Below are positions 44,537 to 55,525 of a stretch of 64,000 nt of DNA, in pieces (position 1 is the first letter of the stretch; each line of letters begins with the position of its first letter). This stretch comes from Ceriagrion tenellum. Lineage: Eukaryota > Arthropoda > Insecta > Odonata > Coenagrionidae. The notes under the pieces were generated by a model. It made no database searches and was not told where the DNA came from. It saw nothing but the letters and a program-made list of their open reading frames with translations. The stretch is from positions 137,197,747 to 137,261,746 of the forward strand of contig OY720636.1 of the NCBI GenBank assembly GCA_963169105.1, in the 5' to 3' direction. The position numbers were made by a program, and so were the translations under genes.

Positions 44537-45419
44537 CTGCTCGAGCCCCATTAAACATTCTCAATAGTTCTTTTAAACTCATAGTGTGAAAAGTCTTTAT
44601 CAGTATTTTCTTTGAATGAATGCTATGCTTGAATCATGGGAGCCTGCACCATAGTCGTGCTGAAATTAAGGGTACATACATTTTTATCCTCTTTGACTTA
44701 TCCTAAGCGTGTATAAGAGTAAGTGTGAAGATTTCCACCAAATCTATCCTACCCTCCCTTGCAACAGTTGTGATTTCTAACAGCTTGAGTGTCCTAGTCA
44801 AGTTGTGCAAGACAACAATTTGCAACCAAACCTTATTTTAGTTGCCTATAATATTGAGGGACTTTTTCAAACATATCTGCTGTCGGTAGGTCATGTTACA
44901 ACTTAGATTTGACTTTTTTATTTCTTTTACCTGAGGCAGATGAGGCCCCTCTTCCCCTGCCCCAGAAAAATTCTTTCGTCAAATACTGCTAGCAATGAGC
45001 TCATTGCATGTAGCAGCCATGCCTTTCTAACGCATTTGCAAGTCAATTGAGGCTAGGTTTAATGTATGATTCCTTACATGTGCATATTTCTTTGAAACTG
45101 TCAGTAAATGTCACCATCGAAGTTTCAATGGTAAATGTTGACTCCTAGCACCGCAAAGTAGTCATATATGAGGTTTTTTTATTTTGTCACATGTTCTTCA
45201 GAATCATTTATTTCTGACTTAGTGAAGCTATCATAATGACCATTATACTTCCATTAAATGCGTGTTGCTTTCTTTTTTTCCCAGGGTTGTTAGTCTCCCT
45301 TAGTGTTTTGCTGCAGTAAATCTGTTAGCCACCTGACTATTTGTCACCAATAATCTAAATTTGATGTGGAGTCAGTGAAAAATATTCATAAAAAACATAT
45401 TTCACTCACACCGTGAATT

Positions 45420-45700
45420 CAGAAATTTTGTTTCAGAAGGTTGGAAAGGGACCATATAGAACTCCATACAGAAAAGAAGACCCAGATGGATTGGATATAC
45501 CCTGAGACACAATGGGTTCATGAAGCATTTAATTGAAGATTAAATAGGGAAAAGTACCTAGAGGGAGACCCAGGAATAAGTTCATGGCCCAAATAAAGAG
45601 GAAAGTACATAGGAAGAGATACCAGACTAAAAGAATTTTCTTATGAAATATTCCTTTTGAGTCACCCTTAGGAATATGAGGCACCAAAAAGGTATCATAC
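45420..45700 (+). mobile_element. RTE-like LINE 3' fragment
   Basis: In mixed frames it reads RRTQMDWI, GFMKHLIE, EGKVPRGRPRNKFMAQIKRKVHRKRYQTK. This is the same C-terminal tail as in the minus-strand remnant at 21.0 kb (GKVPSKRTKNKIMDQIKRKVHTKNYQ), so both come from one LINE family. Only the last 90 or so codons survive. Confidence 0.58.
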
Positions 45701-46017
45701 ATGCAAGTCAATTACAATTTTAATGAATATGATATAACACATTCCAGATATGACTGATATTCACTGTTATCATAGTACTGTATTCCTGTCTTTAAAAAGG
45801 TAAAAAAATATCCTTGCTCCCTAACTCTCCCTTGTCCTGTTGGTCATGATTGTTGTTCTAGTCATGATAACGTAGGTTTAGCAATCCCAGTACTTCTGAA
45901 AACATGAAACAAGGGAAATAAATTATAGGTATTTTATTGATATTGCAATTTAGCAAGTATTTTGTGGGTGTTCTGTGGAGTGTGCTCCGCAAGTCTGTGG
46001 TGTAGATTAGTTGGCTT

Positions 46018-46276
46018 TTGTTGAAAGAAAATGCACTTCATGCAGCAGCAAGATTAGGTATTGATGATGCATTGATGGTTTAGCATCACATGGCTGGATA
46101 GACCAATGCAACATTCAGTGAAATACTGTCTAAAACATCAATTTTGGTGAATCTGAAAGTTTAGATTGTGAAACAATTTCTCAGTGGAAGTGCGAATCTT
46201 ACCATTACCTTGTTGATGGCTATGCCCTTAAAGACATTTTTACTGTGGATATGACAGGACTCTTTTATAATATAGG
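46018..46276 (+). pseudogene. Tigger-like transposase fragment
   Basis: KENALHAAARLGIDD, then after frameshifts FGESESLDCETISQWK and YHYLVDGYALKDIFTVDMTGLFYNI. The last block matches the first catalytic-Asp region of Tigger/pogo transposases (usual NADETGLFY), here as VDMTGLFY. No terminal repeats were found. It is unrelated in extent to the Tigger at 15.8 kb, which lacks this domain. Confidence 0.6.
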
Positions 46277-46599
46277 TATGTACTACCACACTAGACTGGA
46301 GAACTGAAAGGGAATCCTTACCATGGGGACAAACACCACAAAGTTCACCTCACTGCGGTTTGCTAGGATCCATTGCAGGTGGCATAGAGAGACTGAAGTA
46401 CTTGGTTTTTGGTTAATATAAAAATCCACATTAAAAATACAGTAGGAGCTTGCGTACAGCCTATGCAGCTGATGCAAAGGCATGGATGACATCTAGTAAT
46501 GTTGAAGGACAAATTCATGCCCTTGAAACAAAAACTGGGGGTCAAAATCAAAAATACCTCTTGTTTCTACTTGAGGCTTTTGCAGTGCAGTAGTGCAGG

Positions 46600-47181
46600 G
46601 ATATCCATGGTTTCCGTGTTTCGCTGTGTGTCTTTATCTAGACGATGACGTTTCGTGGACAATGCTGGCCACCTCTTCCCATCAGGTTCTGAATGCCGGC
46701 TGGTGGAATTGGGTATCTACTTATACCGTCCTCAGGGTGGCCTTCCGGTATCACAACCAATCAAGCGTCGAGGACCCCGATTTTGGAGCGATTTTACATA
46801 GACTTCTTTTTCCAAGTGTTGTAGAGTCTGTGGCCGTCATCTCTATTGAAATTACCTTTCACTTTCTCTATTTTAATAGCCTCCCGGATGAGTCGAGGGA
46901 AGTTAAACTTTTCTTTGGCCAAGACTTGTGCGTCACCTATCATTATACTATGTCCTGGGTTGGACATCGCATAACTCTGCGACGGCTGACTGCGTGCAGT
47001 GCTTGTTTTTGAGAGCCCTTTGATGTTCACTTAAAAGGACCGAAATCGCCCTCTTCATTTGCCCCACATACTTCCACCAGCCGGCATTCAGAACCTGATC
47101 TGAAGATGTGGCCAGTATTGGCCACGAAACACCATAGTCAATATAACAACACGCAGCGAAACCCAGAAACTATGGATATCC
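46600..47181 (-). mobile_element. Penelope-like element end: GIY-YIG domain between inverted arms
   Basis: The arms 46600-46708 and 47072-47181 are inverted copies about 110 bp long, each beginning GATATCCAT with TTTCG(C/T)TG motifs and ending GCCGGCTGGTGG. Between them, on the minus strand, is a degenerate GIY-YIG endonuclease: KYVGQMKRAISVLLSEHQRALKNKHCTQSAVAE, then GHSIMIGDAQVLAKEKFNFPRLIREAIKIEKVKGNFNRDDGHRLYNTW. PLEs often have such inverted terminal repeats. The reverse transcriptase is gone. Confidence 0.75.
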
Positions 47182-48304
47182 CCCAATACCTGTTGTTATT
47201 GGATCAGTGCCCTACACCCCCTGTTACTTGAAATTTAGGAAAATTAATTAGTATTTCTCCCTGCCTATTGCACCAGATAGCTGCAGCCATTAGATTTATG
47301 TATTTTCATTTTAATTTAAATATTATTATGAAACATTTGGTTATGACTTAGCTTAATTTTCCTGCAAATTAATATTTCCCTCGATTTAAATTTTCCTCTG
47401 CTATTTACACTTTTTCCCTTTGTCCACCGCATAAGTGTAATTGAGGGGTTTCACTGTAGCAATTTATGATGATGCTTGCTATGCTAGAATAATGGGTGCG
47501 TTAGATCCCCTGTCAATTTCAGAATCCCAAGTGAGGACTCATTGTATTAACTTCTGTTGTATCAAACTTCAAACCTTCCTATCTGTTCAGGTTATTCTAA
47601 TAGGATTTTTTTAGCTACAATTAAATCGGAAGTGAATGAGATCAATTTATTGGCCATAAGTGCACATACTGATTATGGTCACGATACTCGTTATATTAGA
47701 ACTTAATGTTTGATTGCAATTGTGGTTTAGGTACTGTAATATGTCCAGTGCTTGGTCCAATGAAGGATTGATGATTTTGAGTTGTACATACAGCATTACA
47801 TTTGCTCAAATGGCTTAAAATGATCTTTTTTCCCAGGTAGGCTGAAAAAGTTATTCTGAGTAGTATAATGTGTGACTAGTGAGTGAAGTGGTACTGAGCA
47901 ACCCATATGATATTGCCACCCTAGCCAAAGATGTGGGGGACAAAAACATGCTTTTCAATGTCCAACATCTTTACCATGATACACATGGGATTTTTAGCCA
48001 CGTCAGAATGGAAAGTGTAAAAATATTCTTCATTTATAGCTATTTTGAATCATTATTCACTCTAAATAATACACATCTGATGGTAGGAAAATATAGCTGT
48101 TTTTCATAGATATGGGATTTTTTAATGAAATGTTATAATCTGAAAAAATAAGTTATTAGTCAATCATTAAAGAAATCTGCTGTTTCACAAATTATTATCA
48201 CATATATAAGGTTTTTTTACAAATGTTCGAATTGATCAATGATATCTTTGTCTTTTTTTAATATCTAAAGTACCACTTAATATTGACCAGCAGCTGCACA
48301 GTCA
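47182..48304. other. unassigned spacer
   Basis: No recognisable gene or repeat. The 76-codon plus-strand frame at 47879-48109 lacks any motif. Confidence 0.35.
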
Positions 48305-48962
48305 GATAATAATAATAATGATATGTAATATTTTATTGATCCCAGGACTTGTTCTTACAAGTATAGGATAAGTCAACACTTCAAAAATGAATACATTTAT
48401 AAAAACCATTAACTGAGGGCAGTGGGCACAAATCAACAAAAATACATATAATAAATACATATGAATACTTTCTAATAAACCATTAACTGAGGCAGTTAGC
48501 TCAAATTAAAAATATATGTGTAAGGTCTTGAGGTCATAAATTCATCCACAGAGTAAAAACAGTTATCTATGAGGTAATTCCTCAGTTTTGTTTTGAAAAT
48601 GGTGGAAGTTTCAATATGTTTTATATCAGTTGGTAGTTTATTATAAAATTTAGATCCTGCATTTTTTGGGCTTTTTGAGAATAATGACAGACTGTGAGGC
48701 ACAGTCCTATGGTCACCCCATGAACATCTTTGTCCATCATTACATCACAGATTTTTTGTCTCGTGTATAAAATTGATTAAAAAATGTAAATGCAAGGCAG
48801 GGTGAGAAGTTTAAGCTTCTTGAACAGAGGCCTACAACTGGATCTCCTGTTCACTTGGGGAATAGTTCTGATGGCCCATTTTTGAAATTAAAAAAGTCTT
48901 CGAGTGTGAGGGGAATGACCCCAGGAAACAACACCATATCTGAGCCTTGAGTATACAGTAAC

Positions 48963-50387
48963 GGACCGGATCCGTTAAGATCATGTGTTCTCCATCCTCT
49001 TTCCTTTCTTTCTTTTTCCCCTTTCCTTTGTTCACCCCAACTACCTGGTTTGGCTTCCTCACGTGAGCATGTATGTGTGTGGTAAATTGGTGTGTGTGAT
49101 TGAATGGATTAGGGACGGTACTGAGGCTAGTGATATGGCACAGATGTAAGTGCAGTAGGGAGTGTGACGATGTGTTGACTGGGACCTTGAGTTCGCTTTG
49201 ACCGAGATGTCTGTGTGAGAAATGCTCAAAACTTCCCTGTATTCCATTGAGACCCCGCCCCCTCTAACCTAGGGTTGGGAAAAGCACATAAAATGGAAGA
49301 AAGTGAGGGTGAATTGAGGAGATGGTTAACCATACTTGATGCAGGTGGAAGCTATGCTCGTCAGAGTTTTGGTCGGTCTTGGGAGTTCGTGAGGCATGTT
49401 TGCCAATTACGGAGCCAAAGGAGAGCCATAAAATGCTAACCAGCAAGCCACCATTGGCGGAGGAGGAAGTAATATTTGGGGGATTCCATTATCAGAGTCA
49501 GGAGCCATCGGCAGAGTGCTGGCGTCCACTGCAGCCCCGAGGTTCAAAGGAACGAGGTGTCGGACGCAGACAGCCCAGCCTGCTCAACAAGACATCCTGG
49601 AATCTCAGCGGTCACGTAAGATCGCACCATTTCCCTCCTTCATTTCAATCAATTACCTCCCGATTGCCCCAAGAAAGACCCTGTTTGGACTCAAGTTTCG
49701 GTCGATGTCTCCCCAGTTGTAAAAAGTTATGAAAGATTTCTAAGGGATGGACTCATAATTACCTCCCATCAAATTGTATTGTGTATCCTTCACAGTCATA
49801 TGCGGGATGGACTTTTATTACCTCCCAAAAATATTGTCAGTGTGCCATATCAATCCTTATTGAGAGTAATTATTTCGTGTTTCTTTAGTGTCATGCCCAT
49901 CATAATATCATCCCATAGTTATTTATCATCACTTTTCATCCGTCGTATTTATTAAGGTGTATTTTGGGATTTTTGTTCTGGGAGGGTATGATATTGTCAA
50001 GTGCCTCAATGCAAATGTGTGTGTGGTTAATGCCTTTCAAGAATTTGAATATGTTTCATTTTTGTGTGAACTTGACTTTGTGAATGATAGTGAATTACCC
50101 TTCCATCCTTCACCCAGTGAGAAAATCCTTCATCCCTTCCCTTCCTTACGATTTAACGAACACAATCCCCAAGAAAGCTGCACGAATTGAATGGGGTCAG
50201 GGACCTCCCGCAATTAGTATTAATTGTTTTTTTTACGTCGTGGACCTTATTAGGTTCATTGAACAGGTGACGACAGTTAGGTACCAGTGTCTCTGGTGGG
50301 AAGGAACTCGTATCTCATGTTATCGCGTTCCGGCCAAGTTATCTGGGAGGCCAAAGTGTTGAAATATATACTATGCATAATACGCGG
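48963..50387. mobile_element. unclassified 1.43 kb insertion
   Basis: It splits the LINE reading text between LASQMVTV and YSRLRYGVVSWG (minus strand). Both borders carry ATACAGTAAC: 48953-48962 and 50388-50397, a 10-bp direct repeat. The inserted DNA starts GGACCGGATCCG and ends ATAATACGCGG, with no inverted or long direct terminal repeats that I can see. The longest frames inside (49379-49732 and 49957-50190, plus strand) show no known domain. It may be a truncated retroelement or a non-autonomous element of unknown class. Confidence 0.6.
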
Positions 50388-51479
50388 ATACAGTAACCAT
50401 TTGGCTTGCAAGGAGCATTACCCTCCGGAGTAGATAACAACCAGATGCTACTTTGGAGCACTAAGAGTCTACGTGAGCCTCTCAACTTAGGGATTCATCA
50501 ATGTATACACCTAAAAATTTGGAGGTACTAGAGCTATCAACCACCTTATCACAAACTTAAACAAACGACAAGACAAGATTCTCTTCTGATGTGGATGAAA
50601 ATGAATAAAATTACATTAACTTTGATTGATAGCAACATAGTTGGTATTGCACCAGGAGACCATTTCATCTATTCCCTGGGGAAGAATGTTGAAATCATCA
50701 TGATTATTTTTGATCAAATGACTTGTGTCATCAGCATACACTACCAAATCCCAAGAGCGAACATAGGAGGGTAGGTCATTAATATACAGTATAAAAAGAA
50801 TCGGCCCTAATATTGACCGTAGAGGAACACCTTTAGATACATAAATTTTCTCAAATAATGTATTTGTGTTAGACAGAGAGGATTTGATTGTCACAATCCG
50901 AGTGCGACCACTTAAGAAACAGCACAACCAGTCATTTGCTTTACCTGAAATTCCATATGCTGCTAATTTAGACAGCAAAATGCTGTGGTCTACAGAGTGG
51001 AAAGCCTTGCTTGGATCATAAAAGATGCCAAAGGTGTCTAACTGTCTAGTCCATTCAACACCAGTTCAATATATTGGTGTATTGCAGATTCAGTGTTCTT
51101 TCCTTTAATAAAGCCATAAATGGGAACATGAAAGCAATTGAAATCTATCAATGAAAGAAATAATGCGAGTATTCATAACAGCTTCAAATACTTTGGAGAA
51201 AATAGACAGGACAGAAATAGGTCTATAATTCTTAGGTTCATAATCATCTCCAGTACCCTTGTAAATTGGCACAATTTGGCAACTGTAAGTTTATTTGGAA
51301 AAGGCTCGCAACAAAAGACTCATTAACAAGATGGACAAGGGGAGGAAGCAGCTGAGATTTAATACTCCCTTTTAAGATGGAGCATGGAATACCATCAATT
51401 CCTGCTGAATATTTGGTAGACATTTTCTCTAATTCCTTAAACATTTTTAATTTGCCGAGGAAAGGGTCTGGGCTGTCCC

Positions 51480-51675
51480 TAAGCTGCGTTGCAAGGGTTT
51501 ACTGCATACCTAGGATTATTGCTCTGATTTCGGTCACTTCCCTTCCCTCGCGTCGACCATACCTGACAATAGTCTTTTGTGTTGGTTTTTCTCCGTCGGC
51601 CATTGCTGACATTCGTTCCTTTGCATATGAAAATTCACGTCGACTATAACCGACACTCAGTGCAAAAGGGTTAAG
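51480..51675. mobile_element. possible piggyBac-like MITE fragment
   Basis: The right end reads TGCAAAAGGGTTAA at 51662-51675, like the MITE end at 27360-27372. Two GTCGACYATA motifs (about 51556 and 51641) lie inside. It interrupts the connector of the CR1/Jockey-like LINE. The left border is not clear. Confidence 0.4.
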
Positions 51676-52885
51676 GGCATTGTACTGAGCTTTTGCTTCA
51701 GTAGTGTTCTCCAATTTTATGTGATGATACACATCCTTAAGATGTGAGGACAGACTTCTTATTTCTGGAGTTATCCAGTTTTTTTGGTTTTATTTACTTT
51801 GTGAGGCTTTGGCTATAAAGGATCTAAGTGGGAAACAAGTATTGAAGTGATATAAAATATATCTTGGAAGTTATTGAACTTTTCATCTGGAGTAATATCC
51901 TGATCGACAGGCAACCAGTTTTCATTGCTGAGGTCATCATGAAATTCATCAAGAGCTCTTCGATTAAATACTCGTTTCCACTGGGTATTACTTTTTGAGG
52001 TTAACTTTTCCTGGGCAATTTGATATTTGGAAATCTGAGCTAAATGGTCTTGAAAATGGGTTTTAACCACAATTGAAGCAAGATATGGGAAGTTGGAGAT
52101 AATAATATCAATAGTTGTTGTAGTGGTATTGCTGATTCTGTTGGGTTGAGAAATAGAGGGAGATATATTATTATTATATTATATTAAAAATATTCAAATG
52201 TTGAGACATCAACATTAAAATCAACGTTAAAGTCACCACCCACGATTATATTATGACATATTTTCAAGACAAATAGCAAGTTCCATAAGCTTCTTTTTGA
52301 AGCTGGTAAAGTCTCCCTTGGGGGACCTCTATATGCATAGCACCAAATTAGAACAGCAGCCTGAATTTGAGTTCCACAGCACTCAAAGTCAAGTTCAGTA
52401 CTTCAGTTACCAGGCAGTTTTAGGGCTGACAACTTGACATCATTCCTGGCAAAGACACAAACACCTCCACACATTGTTAAACTTCTACTAAAGTTACAGG
52501 CCATAACATAGTCATCAATACCAATATTAGAAAACTCATTAGCAATTAGCCAATTCTCCAATAAACATAACACTTGGATTATAAAGTAAGATTCATAAGA
52601 CTTTAGGAAACAAAATAGGTTCATGCTAGAATAACAAAGGACCATGTAGTGTGGATAGAACAGAGCAGAAGTGCCACTCTCTTCCTGCTAAATAGGGAAG
52701 AAATATGAATTTCCCTTTCAGGTGCGGCTAAATAATTCTAGGTTAATTCTAAAATTCTTCCTAAGGTGTATGCAGTTCTTCATCACATGGTTTGTTGTAA
52801 CATTGTTTGTTAAAATGTTTGTTATAACAGCATAATTGAAGCATGAATTTTCTCTTTTTCTCTTGGATTATAAACATTTTTGGTC

Positions 52886-52991
52886 TTATATCTTTATTTC
52901 TTCCAGATCAGGAACCACCTGGCTGGACCTCCTTGAGTTCAAATTGCTCTTGAATAAAGCCCAGGTGTCTTATTGGGAGTGTAGTTTAAAG
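52886..52991 (+). other. splice acceptor and 5' UTR of the ankyrin gene
   Basis: A pyrimidine-rich tract ending TTATTTCTTCCAG at 52906 looks like a strong 3' splice site. The following 85 bases up to the ATG at 52992 would be 5' UTR. This implies an upstream non-coding first exon that I cannot locate. The open frame running back to 52836 is then intronic. Confidence 0.55.
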
Positions 52992-54704
52992 ATGGCATCA
53001 CAGGCATCCTTGGCAGAACTGGATGTCAATGAACAACTTTTCCGCGCCATGTTGAACAGTTCCGTGGATGAAAGCGAAGGGTTGTTGGGAAGTGTAACAG
53101 ACGTTGATGTGAAGAATGCTAGCGGTAGGACCCTGCTCCATGTAGCTGTTAGGGTGGGCAAATTGGATTGGACGGAAAGGCTGTTGAGATTGGGGGCAGA
53201 GCCTCTGATTAAGGACAAGGGAAATTTAACTGTGCTCCAGTCTGCCCAAGAGATGTGTTCAAAATATTCAGACAGTCCTGATAGAAAGGAAATACTTAAG
53301 CTAGTAAATTTGGTGCACAGCAGGGAATGTTTGAGAGCCAAAAGAAATGATGGAAAGTGTATAACTCCAGAGCAAAGTGATGCAGGTTTGTTGACTTTAT
53401 TGTTGTCCCAACTGTGGAAGGAAATGGCATTGTCATGGGAGTTAGTCAGTAAGCAGCTGAGTGAAATTTCATCAAAGATGGAATCGCCTACAGAGAATGA
53501 GGAAACTTCACGGCCAGGTGACATGGTTTTGTTGGCTTCATTGTTGTCCAGACTGTCGCAGGACATGTTGTCTTTCAGGCAGTCTGTCATTGTGCAACTG
53601 GCTGAAATCTTACGTAAGATGGAGTCAATGACAGCAAGCAATGAGACTTCAAGTCTTAGTGACATGGACTTGCTCCCATCATTGGTGTCCAGGCTGTCAC
53701 AGGATGTGGCATCCATCCGGGAGACAGGGAGTGCCCAACTGGGGGAAATCTCATCTAAAATCAACGAGCTCTGTGAAAAAATAGCTAATTTACCCACTGC
53801 TTTGCCATCTATGAAGGAAACTGATGAGGGCTTGACAAATGATTTGTCATCACTCAAGAAATGCGTAAAAGAGACAAATTCACTGGTGTTTGATGTCTTC
53901 TTGAATGTCTTCTTGCGCCAGGATTTGAATTCATCAAGGATCAATGGGATAGGATCCCCTCAACAGCCCATACCTGTGGAGATGGTGGAAACAAAAGAAG
54001 GGAAAGACGTTCAGCTGGATTGGAAAAACAAGGTTATCGTAGGATTAGTTGATGTGATGATGAAAAGGACAGTGACGTTGAGAGGTGACTGTGAGAAGGT
54101 ATCGTGTATTAGGCAATACTATGAAAAAATCCTCAGTCTAAGTGATGAGACTCGTTCTGTATTATTGTTCATACTATTGAAGACAAAAGTGAAAGTCTTT
54201 GTCGATTTTGCCAATTACCATGTGGGATTAATGAAAAACAAACTGAGAAACCTAGACGGGGTTGAAGATGATGGCAATAAGTATTCTTTATTTTCTGATT
54301 TTGAAGAAGGAAACATTTACATAGGAGGGTCACTGGTTGGATATTCCAAGGACAGTACTGTGTTTACCAATCTCACCATATGTCTTGCAGAAATGTCAAT
54401 TTTTTATGCATTCAGGAATGAAGGTAGACCATATGCAGAAAGCGACAATGAACATCAATTGCAATACAGGAAGATCATTGAATATGTAGAAAAGCATAAG
54501 AAGACACAGTGGGATTTTGATGCTTTCATCAATAGTGCATTGACTTGGAATACTCCTAAGGCCAAGGAATTGGTATTAATTTCATCAGTTCCTGCTATAG
54601 TAGCCAAACATGGTCTCAAGGGCGCAAAGTCAATTCTGGAAGTACAGTTGCCTCAGCTTCTTAGTTTCTACTCAAACCATGTGCTCCCTCATCTTCTCTG
54701 CTGA
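52992..54704 (+). CDS. ankyrin protein with three 47-residue repeats and a degenerate peptidase-like domain
   Basis: 570 codons in one exon, from MASQASLAELDVNEQLF. The start is chosen because the preceding frame lies in a likely intron and UTR. Residues about 38-85 form one to two ankyrin repeats (ASGRTLLHVAVRVGKLDWTERLLRLGAEPLIKD). Residues 133-273 are three tandem repeats of exactly 47 codons, each LL.SLLSRLSQD...QL.EISSKM-like and probably coiled-coil. Residues about 340-570 form a C-terminal domain with VKVFVDFANYHVGLMKN, GNIYIGGSL, ICLAEMSIFYAFRNEGRPYAESD and LVLISSVPAIVAKHG. From memory this resembles a domain of uncharacterised arthropod ankyrin proteins that has an HELTH zinc-peptidase motif where LAEMS stands here. 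No signal peptide or membrane segment. Function unknown. Confidence 0.75.
   Translation: MASQASLAELDVNEQLFRAMLNSSVDESEGLLGSVTDVDVKNASGRTLLHVAVRVGKLDWTERLLRLGAEPLIKDKGNLTVLQSAQEMCSKYSDSPDRKEILKLVNLVHSRECLRAKRNDGKCITPEQSDAGLLTLLLSQLWKEMALSWELVSKQLSEISSKMESPTENEETSRPGDMVLLASLLSRLSQDMLSFRQSVIVQLAEILRKMESMTASNETSSLSDMDLLPSLVSRLSQDVASIRETGSAQLGEISSKINELCEKIANLPTALPSMKETDEGLTNDLSSLKKCVKETNSLVFDVFLNVFLRQDLNSSRINGIGSPQQPIPVEMVETKEGKDVQLDWKNKVIVGLVDVMMKRTVTLRGDCEKVSCIRQYYEKILSLSDETRSVLLFILLKTKVKVFVDFANYHVGLMKNKLRNLDGVEDDGNKYSLFSDFEEGNIYIGGSLVGYSKDSTVFTNLTICLAEMSIFYAFRNEGRPYAESDNEHQLQYRKIIEYVEKHKKTQWDFDAFINSALTWNTPKAKELVLISSVPAIVAKHGLKGAKSILEVQLPQLLSFYSNHVLPHLLC
53388..53810 (+). repeat. three in-frame 141-bp tandem repeats
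   Basis: Units start at 53388, 53529 and 53670, each exactly 141 bases, with TTGTTG or TTGCTC then a conserved TTGTCCMRRCTG segment. They encode LLTLLLSQLWKEM, LLASLLSRLSQDM and LLPSLVSRLSQDV and share QLxEIxxKM. Equal length and preserved frame show amplification under coding constraint. Confidence 0.8.
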
Positions 54705-55525
54705 AGGAGACTGGTGTCGTCTCCCAGTTGAAAATATCCAGTGAGTAGTTCAGTGAAGGAATCAGTAACTCAACCAGTGAATTATCCCTCATCCATCAAT
54801 AAAATTCTACCATGGTTACTTTACAATGTTACTCATTACCTGTCTATTTTCCAAATAACTATGACTTACCTCTGGTAAATCACTCATTTCATGCCATGGG
54901 AATCATCAATGTTCCACATCTTCCCAGTTCAAAGGAAAATTGGCTGATATTCAGCATTGGACTTCTCACATTTTTAGTGTAATAATATGTCGAATAATTT
55001 TTTCCACTTATGAAGGGAAGTGAAATTGTAGTTGAAATGTCAAAGAATTATTATCAATAAAGTTAATGGGATCGAAACATGAGTTCAATGGGAGATTATG
55101 GAGATGAGGGATTCGATGTAGTGTTATGAGATTCTGGTTTGGAAGTTCGACATATTTCAGATAATTTTTTACCTGAATAGTCAATTGGCTTATATAAATA
55201 ATATTTTATTATGACCGTAACTGGTTATCATTATGGAACAGCGATTAATAAACGTTTGTTAAAAAAAAATATCTTGTATCTATGAAAAACATGGCCCTTT
55301 TTCTTCCATCATATTCATCATAATGAAATGGTAACTCTGTTTGATTCCACGCTTTATTTACGATCACCGACCAAGATTTCTGCGGGGGACTATGCTGAAA
55401 TAATGCAGTCGTGGTGAGGCTGAAGGTCTGAGAAGTCTGAGACCCTCGGTAAATATAAAAAAAAGCCATCCGTCTCGTGTAGGATCTGCCAGCGAATCTA
55501 ATCACAGCGTCCACACCTTGCTAGA
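54705..55525. other. 3' region of the ankyrin gene and spacer
   Basis: AATAAA at 54798-54803 and 55056-55061 are candidate poly(A) signals for the upstream gene. Beyond 55070 I see nothing I can name; the 89-codon minus-strand frame at 55245-55514 has no motif. Confidence 0.5.

Larger units (their letters stand above)
48305..52650 (-). mobile_element. CR1/Jockey-like LINE, decayed and split
   Basis: Minus strand, 5' to 3'. Endonuclease text at 52640-52200 (GGVCVFARND, YRGPPRE, IIVGGDFNVDFNVD). A connector at 52070-51700. RT blocks at 51440-51250 (YSAGIDGIPCSILK) and 50978-50616 (KLAAYGISGKANDWLCCFLSGRTRIV, GVPLRSILGPILFILYINDLP, VVYADDTSHL). The C-terminal region at 48950-48490 has RYGVVSWGHSPHTRRLF, RPLFKKLKLLTLPCIYIF and KFYNKLPTDIKHI..FKTKLRNYL. 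It ends with AATAAA-type text and a short ATT-repeat tail at about 48320-48306. A 1.4 kb insert and a possible MITE end interrupt it. Confidence 0.72.

Noticed and set aside
52836..52991. Longer N-terminus of the ankyrin protein
   Set aside because: The extension runs through a likely intron end (TTTATTTCTTCCAG at 52893-52906) and has no homology; the ATG at 52992 opens a normal protein start.
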